This document shows, in pieces, positions 56,125 through 64,000 of a stretch of 64,000 nt of DNA. Under the pieces are notes generated by a model that was given only the letters and a program-made list of their open reading frames with translations, ran no database searches and was not told the DNA's origin. The translations under genes and the position numbers were made by a program. The first letter of the stretch is position 1. The number at the start of each line of letters is the position of its first letter. Source of the DNA: Paraphysomonas bandaiensis (taxonomy: Eukaryota > Chrysophyceae); NCBI GenBank assembly GCA_965644295.1, contig CBFFRP010000258.1:1-64000 (forward strand), in the 5' to 3' direction.

Positions 56125-56202
56125 GACTGGATGGCCGAGTGGTCTAAGGCGCTGGTTTTAGGCACCAGTCTTTGGGCGTGGGTTCGAATCCCACTCCAGT
56201 CA
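56125..56202 (+). tRNA. tRNA-Leu (anticodon UAG)
   Basis: A full cloverleaf can be folded: acceptor 'gactgga'/'tccagtc' with discriminator A; D arm 'gccgagtggtctaaggc'; anticodon stem 'ctggt'/'accag' around loop 'tttaggc', so the anticodon is UAG (reads CUA/CUN Leu); T arm 'gtggg'-'ttcgaat'-'cccac'. A-box ('tggccgagtgg') and B-box ('ggttcgaatcc') promoters are present. There is no intron. The variable region is nine bases, shorter than the 12-15 usual for eukaryotic tRNA-Leu, but the D-arm and leucine-type anticodon arm are canonical. The CCA is not encoded. Confidence 0.93.
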
Positions 56203-56462
56203 TACTTTTTTGTTTTTTGAGTTTTGCCCAATACATACTACCATAACTACGCTGTAGGTTCCATTCAGGTGGATGGATGCTATAGAAAGCAGTCGATGGT
56301 TGGTTGTTGGTGGAGGAAATCTGCAATGTAAAGCGAGAACACAGCTCTTTAGTTATCTGGCGCTGTAGATAGCGATTATATACTTGAATTAAAACACAGA
56401 ACACGACATTCTGATCATCTTGTATAAGTTATATTATTATTGCACGGATAGGTACAGTTGCA
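56203..56462. other. Short spacer between tRNA-Leu and NOL6
   Basis: 260 bp with the polymerase III terminator at its start. It presumably holds the NOL6 promoter. No other feature. Confidence 0.5.
56206..56218 (+). terminator. RNA polymerase III T-run terminator
   Basis: Two runs of six T separated by a G, starting four bases after the tRNA-Leu 3' end. This is the standard polymerase III stop signal. Confidence 0.85.
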
Positions 56463-59400
56463 ATGAAGCGATTTGATCTGCCGAATGTGGCGGAGCAGAT
56501 GCAATTACGTGATAATAATAATTTGATGTCGACCGCACTTCATCATGCACAGATGAAAGAAATGATATCTGAAGTGCATCATAGTGGAAGCACTAGCAGA
56601 GAACAAAAGGCTATTCAAATTTGGTTGAGTGAGTTTTTACCTCAACTTAATGCAGTAGAAGTTCCAGATCAGTTGATAGGGCACGACTGGTTGAAAAGGA
56701 ACAATTTCCAGAACATTACGCTTGAGGAATACAATGGTTCTTCAGAACTCCAATTTCTGCCACCGAATGATGATGCGAAAATAATTGGGTCATATTCTCT
56801 GCATGTTATGACGAAACCATTCTTCAATATAGATATTGCAGTCACAATGCCTGAAGAATGTTTGGACAAAAGGTAAAGCATTTGACTTTTTTCATTTTAA
56901 TCAATTTGTATTCTTGCAGGGATATCTTGAACCATGTGTATTTTGATAAACGCAAGTTGTACCTGAGTGCTTTGTTGCTGCACATACGCGACAGTTGTCC
57001 TACAGTCGACAGCGATAGTCTTGCGTTAGCGTTCCTGAAGGGAGATGATCGCAAACCTATCATTATCTTCAAGCCCAAGCTGAAGACATCGTATGTTGTT
57101 CGCGTTCATGTTGTGGTGCGTCTTTTAAGTATATATATGGCATGTTTATAATAAATTCGCAGCCCTCGACAACATCATTTAAACTGTCACAGTTACGCCC
57201 AACCAAGAACAATGTTAGACCCATTGGTTGGATGCAAAGTTTGGCCTCAAGACGGGAAAACTCGAACAAGTCTGAAGAGTTGCCCGATCCTACATCACTG
57301 CAACCTACCCCTAATTACAATATGGCTGTTTTGGAAGATGTTGCTGCCATGTATGTACACGATTTAGTTTTAAAGGCAACACAGCTATGGCCTATTCTTC
57401 AAGAAATTCTAGTTGTAGTGAAGGTAAAACTATGATTGCACGATTCAATGATGTCACTTATTATGAAATAGGTTTGGTTGACACAACGTGGGCTTCGGTT
57501 TGGTGTAGATAGCTTCGATGGTCATTTGGCTGGTGTCCTGTTGTCATATCTTGCGTACAAAGGATTAATTTCAGCGAAAATGAGTGTATTGTCGGGTTTT
57601 ATGGCATTTTTGGCTTATATTGGCAGTGACAATTTATTTTCCTCTCCTCTAAGCTTTGCTGATCAACCCTCACGCTATGAAGGGAACTCTCAAACTCTCT
57701 TCCATGCGTCGTTGACTGTTCCTGTCACTGACTTCGACTTTAGTAGTAAAACAGATTACTCTCAATACATGTTCTATAACGTTTTTTGGCGACTAAGTGC
57801 ATCTGCCATTGATCAACTTCATGAGCATGCGCGATGCTCATTGCAGATACTACAGAATACTGATGACGTTAGCACCAGTTTGGCGACATCATCATTTTCA
57901 AAAGTGTTTCTTTCTAAATCTAATTTCTTTTCCGAGTATGATGTGGTTTTTAAGATTCCTGTTGTCAGTGCTAATAGCGTGAAAGAGGTATCAGAGAAAC
58001 TGAATGATCTTCAATTAGGCGACGATATGGAATTTATTTCTCAGTTAGGCCACAGTGTGTTAATTGCATTGAACGATTTCACTGGCTGGCAGTATACAAG
58101 CAGAACCGCACGAAAACTTATTACTGCTGCATTAGGCGACAGGGCCAGTTGTATTCATGTCCATTCTTGTCCTTTCGAGAGCGAAAACTGCCGCATTGTA
58201 CCCACTAACCAATCCACATTGTATCCTAAGCTTTTCCCTTTTTCTTCTCAGAGTAATTCTCAGCTAAATTGCTTGGACGGTGTAAATGTGACTGTTGGGG
58301 TTCGTTTTAGTGAAGATCAAATGCGTCGTAGAGTGGATCGTGGACCTTCAGCAGATGATGAGGAAGGATGTGCAGAATTTAGGCACTTTTGGGGTCGAAT
58401 ATCTCAGCTAAGGAGGTTTAAAGATGGCTCGATAAGAGAAGCTGTTGTGTGGGATACAGATGACTCCACCAATGTGAAGTGTGTTCGACCGGAGAAACTC
58501 TCGACTGATATTGTCAATCATATTATCTCCCGTCATATGCCTTTCAATTCATACCTTTGTGGACAGATTGTGCAGAATATATCTGACCAACTGCATCATA
58601 CTTTACCAGGAAATGTGGGCACCAGCCAATCCGATATGGGTTTACGTGATGCACCTCTACTCTTCAAGAGTGCTAACGAGTGTTTGGACGTTTTACGCCG
58701 CATGATAACGTCGGAATTGAAGCAATTTCCACTTGTTATTGATAGTCTGAGGGCAACCCATCCAGCACTTCGTTACACATCTTATTACCCTCCTATGAAA
58801 CATCCAATGCTGGTTGGCACTAAAGAGTACTTAAATGCATATGCAGGCAAAAATGTAAATAGATTAGTGGAAGCTATTCCCATTGTAGCTACATTTCAAA
58901 AGTCTAGCAAGTGGCCGTCCGATTTGGAAGCCTTATTGTCAATGAAGTCGGCTTTAATTATACACTTATCAGAGTGTTTAAAATCTCAGTTCAAAGTAGA
59001 TTCTGTCGTACACCGGGATTCACTGGACATATGCTTCCAGGGATACTTGTTCCGTTTGCACCCTTTCACCGACCACGAGACTTATTTACACAGTGGTAGC
59101 ATGTTACATTGTTTTTATATTACATCACTTAGTTTTATTGTGTAAGGTGCATATAATGTTTTGCATTCAACTGCCTCCATCCCACAATCCACGAGAAACT
59201 ATATCAGGTGACGCTCCGCTGTTTTTATGTATGGGTTTCTGACTTCAGGATACAGGCGCATGACTAGAACCCCTTTACACCATGCGGCTGTTCACTCGCT
59301 ATGCAGTCAATTTTCTGCTTTCGGAGATTCAGTTCGTCTTCTCAAGCATTGGTGTGATTCGCACATGCTCTCAGGTTATATTCGTCCCTACGTTATTCGC

Positions 59401-60441
59401 AGTTTGATTTATGGATGCATTAGGTTATATTGACCACGAATTGCTAGAACTCATTGTGGCATCAGTGTTCCTAAACAGTGACTCATTTTGGAACTCTACA
59501 CCCGCGTCTTCGCTCTGCGGATTCCATCGCTCCCTTATACGGTAGAAATGTTCATACATGCATGTTGTATGTTTAACGAACTGTGCAGGTTAGCCGAACA
59601 TAAATGGATGGAGTTCCCTCTTATAGTAGACTTTTCTGGGGCTGATAAAATAGAAGAACATCATGTCGATCCCATTTATCGTCAATTTCGGGAAAGCAGG
59701 GAGTTGACTAATTATGCTCCCTGCATCAACGTCGCAGCACGATATGAAACCAACGATGGGTTTTCCTTCGATTATGGTCTCAATTTTAATGACAAGTCTA
59801 TTCTTACAATGGTCATGCAAATGGCCAAGAAGAGTATTGATAAAATTCAGATGTGGATGTACTGTATGAACAAAGCGTCTGAGTCTGTTAATTGGTCGGA
59901 AGCTGTTATGAAACCTAAGCACAGCTTGCTGCCGAAATTTTCTATTGAACTAGTATTTCAACGTTCTTTACAATGTCGTGCGAAAGGCGATTTGCCAACA
60001 GACCTGTTTCAAAGTGCGATTGAAGGACCACCGCAGTGTCAAGTTGAAGTTTTCAGTAATATATCTCTTTCTAAAGCGCGAGGACAAAGCCTAGTCTGCT
60101 GGTACGTTGAATGTGGGTGATGTGTATATCATATTGATGTTTTCTACAGCAATGAATCTCTCCCTCATCCATTTCAAGAAGAGGTTGTGAGTAAGTTGCG
60201 ATCTCGATTTGGCCATTTAGCACTCTTTTTTTATAATCATCAAGTAGCCGATAAAATTGGAGTCGTATGGAAGCCAACAGCTTTCATCCCGTCAAACTTT
60301 TCGATATTGCAGAGTCGGCACCATGTACTGAGTCAAGTTCCACACGTTTCTAAGGATTTAATGGTCTTGAATATACCCGCTCTAATTGGTGAAATGCTAG
60401 CTGTGGCTGAAGGTAAAATAGACAGTGTTTCAGTTTCGTAG
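56463..60441 (+). CDS. NOL6: NOL6/Nrap (UTP22) nucleolar RNA-associated protein
   Basis: Nine exons (56463-56872, 56920-57115, 57163-57423, 57472-59095, 59133-59207, 59249-59374, 59424-59541, 59589-60101, 60150-60441) encode 1204 residues (human NOL6 1146). Nrap features run along the whole length: 'KIIGSYSLHVMTKPFFNIDI', 'NYNMAVLEDVA', 'LTQRGLRFGVDSFDGHLAGV', 'FYNVFWRLSASAI', 'FGDSVRLLKHWCDSHMLSGY', 'LAEHKWMEFPLIVDFSG', and the C-terminal 'SRFGHLALFFYNHQVADKIG' with 'VVWKPTAF'. The nucleotidyltransferase-like fold is usually catalytically dead. The protein works in the UTP-C module of the SSU processome with Rrp7. The 59096-59132 intron (37 nt) and exon 59133-59207 are the least certain part. 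The 59375-59423 intron is bounded by a 10-bp direct repeat. Confidence 0.9.
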
Positions 60442-60867
60442 ACTGGCGTAATTAATTAGCAATAATTTTTTGGCATGATTTTTTTCAGTTCATATTTTGT
60501 TTTATTTGTCTAAAAAGCTTGTCGTAGAGTAGTCCAGAAATGGATTGTTGTAGAAGTATTATTTTTGATAACTACCTGAAAATGATAGACATTGTCAGCT
60601 GAAAATGTTTTCTATGTTTTCTGGTTTCTGGTCGATACTATACATACTTATCCCCATTTTGTCTCAGAAAAAGCTTTTTTTGACCTGACTTTGTCTCAAC
60701 AGGGCGCTCATATCAGCTCCGGGCAAATATAGACATTCAACTTCAATATTCGGTTCAATAGAAGCTCACTTCTATCCTAAATCCTAAGTATGATAATGAC
60801 AGTCATATGTACGTGATTTCATTACAGTACACAATTATAGAGAAACCACTATCATGAGCGAAATGCC

Positions 60868-61185
60868 AAGAGCAGATCATCTAACTCCAAGTTATATTCC
60901 ATCCTTCGACTGCTGTATAAGATCACAACGATGTCAGTGCAAGTGATCTGTCTTCATATCCAGGACTTCGAAACAACTTCAAGAATATTACAGGAGAGTT
61001 TAAGTGCCATATCTGATGCTATATAGGTGGTTAGGAGCAGTGGCACCCAGCACCCAGTTCTTTCAGGGTTTGAGCCATATCGTGCTTCTCAGGATATTGT
61101 GTGTCTCGTATCATACACACATCTTTCAATCAGGTGCACCTGCAGAGGTAAAGCCTGCTATATATAAATGTGATGATGATGCTAA
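60868..61185 (+). repeat. SINE-like dispersed repeat, copy 2
   Basis: Diverged copy of 48239-48525: 'aggacttcgaaacaacttca', 'aagtgccatatct', 'ggagcagtggcacccag', 'gggtttgagccatatcgtg', 'gtatcatacacaca' and a 'tgatgatgatg' tail. Candidate A box 'tggttaggagcagtgg' and B box 'gggtttgagcc' are about 35 nt apart. Confidence 0.5.
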
Positions 61186-61330
61186 TTAAGGAAATAAGAA
61201 GCCTCTCTTTCACCTTCAACTGTTCACATTTATCATCACACTTACAGTATACTTATCATTGATTTGAAACTGTATGAGTTCTCATTTGTGTTCTTAATGT
61301 TAATTTTCAACGTCATGAGAATGAGCTACA

Positions 61331-61450
61331 ATTTAACCTAGGGATAAGGAGTATCGTCCCTTGTCTAAATTTTAAAACTCGGGCTTTTCGCCCTCGTTTC
61401 AAAATTTTGAGCGCGGGACGATATAGCCTCCTTATTGCCCGTGGTTAAAT
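61331..61450. repeat. Imperfect ~120-bp palindrome (fold-back element)
   Basis: 'atttaacctagggataagga', 'atcgtccc', 'aaattttaaaactcgggc' on the left pair with 'gccctcgtttcaaaatttt', 'gggacgat', 'tccttattgcccgtggttaaat' on the right around a 5-base loop 'ttttc'. Mismatches and small indels are spread through both arms. It could be a tiny fold-back transposon; it has no coding capacity. Confidence 0.7.
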
Positions 61451-62105
61451 ATAACTATAGAGGAGTGGTCTACTAATTTCATGAATTTTGTCAGACACTT
61501 TGAGAACAATGTTGCAGGTACGAATTACGAATAGCTGCTGGATGTTTTTGCGACAGTGAAAACGTCGGCGCTATTTTCAGGAAGTATGAAGTCGTAAATC
61601 ATGAGGCAACATATTCATTGATGATATATATATGTATGTAGCATAAAGATAATAAACTGTCAAATAGAAAGTCCTTTATTTCTAACTGTTGACTATCGCT
61701 CATTTTATCACTTAGATCGTTGAAGAAAAGATGAGTAGTTAGACAAGGTAGAATATTATTGCATTTCTATAGACACAATTGTGCCGTTTCGTATAGAGCT
61801 CATCTATTAACTTACGCTTATAGTTAGTGCAGTATCGACTGATTTATATTAAGAGATATATAGTGAAATCATGATGTTGTAGCACTGTCATTTTGGAACC
61901 ACATCAATCACCAACATCAACATTCTGTTCTACAAATCGTATCTTTAACAGCTACTATATTTTCAGTTTCTTTGCATACTTGTAATAGCTACTCCTATAG
62001 TGTAGTCATGCATATTCTGTATTTCATAGCTACATAGAATACAGGATAGCTATTAGCGATAGGATTTACCAAACTTCAAGTACGCACGTAGAAGTTGGTT
62101 GTAGT

Positions 62106-64000
62106 CAGGGATAGGGAACAATATATTGTATTGCAATATATTGTACAATATATTGCAATATATTGTAAAATATATTGATTGGTGGACTGGTCAAATATTC
62201 CATCAATAGTGTTTCTGTTAATAGAGCTCACAATACTATTGCAATATATTGCAATCAATATTATGATAGTCATATAAGAGAAGATCCTCAACTGTATGGT
62301 GCAAAATATACGCCTCTGTATACAAATATCCGGAAAATAAGAAAAAAAGCCTATTTTTGATGTTATTTTCTATTTTTTATGTATCGCCAGCTCAAACAGC
62401 ACTCTACACCTCTCCACATGTATGTACAGTACTTCTCTTAATATAGTATATATATCCTATAGTGACAAGAAGAGACAACTGAATGATGAGTGCATACAAG
62501 AGTAGGGACATTTACCGCTGTTTTTGGAGTCCGGTCGAAGGTGTCCCGAACAAACACGAGTGTAAAATCTGCGGACGTAAACGACAACAGAATATTCGGA
62601 ATGGATACAACAATCTAAAGGATCACACTTTCTCTCATGATGTGTGGGAGGAGACATTGAAGAGGTATTTACGGGCTGTCTGCACCAATGGTCCCATGGA
62701 TGCTTTTGTTCTGCAGCCTTCAGACAAGGCGAAAACAATTTATGAGTGGGTGGAGTGGATTGTCGAGGAAAATCTTCCATTAAATTTCTGTGAGAAGAAA
62801 TTAACTAGAAATAAGACTTCTTTGGGTAAGATAACTACAAAAACACTGAAAAAATATATGAGACTGTTGGAACTGAAGCTACGTGATATGATTAAAGATA
62901 TATTACCACCAACATTTGGTCTAGTCATGGACGGTTGGACGTCGGACTCCCACCACTACAGTGCAATATTTGCAACCTTTTGCGACCGAACCAATACTCC
63001 GAATTTGTTATTGTTGTCTTGTAATGTGCAAGAGGATATTGATGACAACACTGTTTTCGATGAAGATCTACCTGATGAAGAGAAATTCTACGGATTCACT
63101 GCTGCGGATTGGTTTGATACTATCGTAGAAGTTCTCAATAAATTTGGAGTTGAGGTTAACGCTGACAATGTTTGCGACATTGTTGAGTTTTATCTTGGAG
63201 ATAACTGTGCTACAAACAGAAAATTGGCTACTGATTCTGGTAACACCGTATTACTTGTGTGAAATTGTCGAATGTTATAATATATATTAGGTGTACCCCT
63301 AGTTGGATGTGCATCTCACCGACTAAATCTCGCTGTCAATGAACTCATTGGCAGCAAAGAGAAGAGGAATAACCAAGGAGATGTGACAAGATCTGACGAA
63401 GGCATTAGGCCTCTTATTCGCAAAGTAGACCTACTAATGGGGAAGTTGAAGCAGATTAAGAATGCTGCATTGCTACGTGGCCAAACCAGTCTGCTACCAG
63501 AAAGGGTAAATGTCACAAGATGGTCTTCTATGTTTCAGGTTCTCGTAAAGTGGATGCGTATAAAAGATCATGTATTAAAAATTGAAGACTTACCGCTTGC
63601 AGTTACTGATATGATTCCTACTCCTCGACAGAATACCGAAATAATCGCCCTTGTAGACGACCTGAGGAAGTTTGAAAGCGTCTCGAAATTGCTTCAAACT
63701 GGAGGATCAAGTCAAGTGAATCTTTATGAATGCCGGAACATATTTGATGGCTTATTGAGGGACTTTAGGCCAAAGTATCCACTATCTGCTTTACAGAAAA
63801 ACAGTCCCATTGTTAATGATCCGAATTTCGAGAATGGAATTGCAAAACTCCAAGCAGGCGAAGAATTGGACTTGACAAGATCTGAGAAAGATGCTGTTAG
63901 AATATATCTCCGTTCAGACAGTGATTATTGCAACAATACAGAGGATGATGAAGCTGAAGTTGGCTATGCGGAAAAAATTCTTCAATCAGCTCAAAAACTT
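62106..64000 (+). mobile_element. hAT DNA transposon, left part (right end outside window)
   Basis: Begins 'cagggatagggaacaatata' at 62106, a CAGGG-type hAT terminus. An array of 'caatatattg' palindromes (62120-62190) and more copies near 62230-62260 follow as likely subterminal transposase sites. A hAT transposase gene comes next. The 8 bp before the terminus are 'gttgtagt'; the matching duplication must be sought beyond the window. The termini resemble those of the 38590-39329 MITE ('cagggctgcgtaacaattaa'). Confidence 0.65.
62483..64000 (+). CDS. hAT-family transposase with BED-type zinc finger (partial)
   Basis: Exon 1 is 62483-63239; a 51-nt phase-1 intron (63240-63290) leads to exon 2, which stays open to the window end. 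That gives at least 488 residues. The N-terminus has a BED-like finger ('CKICG' then 'NLKDHTFSHDVW'). The catalytic region shows 'FGLVMDGWTSDSHHYSAIFA' (first Asp) and 'FYLGDNCATNRKLA' (second Asp area). After the intron come the hallmark 'GCASHRLNLAVNEL' and 'RVNVTRWSSMFQVLVKWM'. The final C-terminal dimerisation motif lies beyond the window. There are no stops or frameshifts in the visible part, so the element could be recent. The intron sits just before 'VPLVGCASHRL'. The enzyme would cut and paste DNA with 8-bp target duplications. Confidence 0.88.

Larger units (their letters stand above)
60442..62105. other. Intergenic; SINE-like repeat and a large palindrome
   Basis: Includes the SINE-like copy 2, the ~120-bp palindrome and, at about 61705-61790, a short match to the spacer at 39997-40070 ('cattttatcac..agatcgtt'). 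No gene recognised. Confidence 0.5.

Noticed and set aside
10614-60441. NOP14, NHP2 and NOL6 as a ribosome-biogenesis gene cluster
   Set aside because: They are tens of kilobases apart with unrelated genes between them, and such genes are numerous in any eukaryote. No evidence of clustering beyond chance.

Overview
This window is nuclear DNA of a unicellular or zoosporic eukaryote. Almost every gene is interrupted by short GT-AG introns, mostly 37-68 nt with two candidates of 28 nt, and the genes are separated by AT-rich, repeat-laden spacers. The gene set includes a four-domain calcium channel, a Tctex-type dynein light chain, a Ras exchange factor, a hybrid histidine kinase, an SPX-EXS phosphate exporter, a TCP11 protein, an eIF4G and three ribosome-biogenesis factors. 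That set fits a protist or basal fungal/holozoan lineage, possibly a flagellate. I cannot fix the lineage from sequence alone.

Layout. 1-2.7 kb: AT-rich tandem repeats and a trinucleotide microsatellite. 2.7-3.8 kb: START-domain protein (+). 4.0-5.4 kb: copies of a dispersed repeat family. 5.6-10.0 kb: PH-ankyrin-REM-RasGEF protein (-). 10.6-13.4 kb: NOP14 (+). 13.9-15.2 kb: decayed non-LTR retrotransposon. 15.6-21.1 kb: Cav-type calcium channel (-). 21.6 kb: Tctex1/DYNLT (+). 24.2-26.9 kb: SYCP2-like candidate meiotic axis protein (+). 28.5-33.4 kb: eIF4G (+). 34.1-34.6 kb: twin CX9C protein (-). 35.1-38.0 kb: hybrid histidine kinase (+). 38.6-39.3 kb: 740-bp hAT-type MITE. 39.4-40.5 kb: two facing copies of the dispersed repeat. 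41.5-42.4 kb: DNA-base-hypermodification family protein (-), head-to-head with a ubiquitin-like protein (42.8-43.3 kb, +). 44.4-46.7 kb: XPR1/PHO1 (-). 47.3 kb: NHP2 (+). 50.8-54.2 kb: TCP11 (+). 56.1 kb: tRNA-Leu(UAG). 56.5-60.4 kb: NOL6/UTP22 (+). 62.1 kb to the window end: the left part of an apparently intact hAT transposon.

How the genes relate. NOP14, NHP2 and NOL6 act in small-subunit processing or H/ACA pseudouridylation, and eIF4G acts in translation initiation. Otherwise neighbours look functionally unrelated, as expected in a eukaryote. A 12-14 bp palindrome (TAGGAATTCCTA core) recurs in several promoter regions and may be a shared regulatory site. The items most worth following are the eukaryotic DNA-hypermodification family gene, the SYCP2-like axis protein, the eIF4G with a large internally repeated insert inside its MIF4G fold, the palindromic promoter motif, the 28-nt introns, and the pairing of a hAT MITE with a candidate autonomous hAT element. 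Exon boundaries were inferred by hand from reading frame and GT-AG rules; no transcript data were available.
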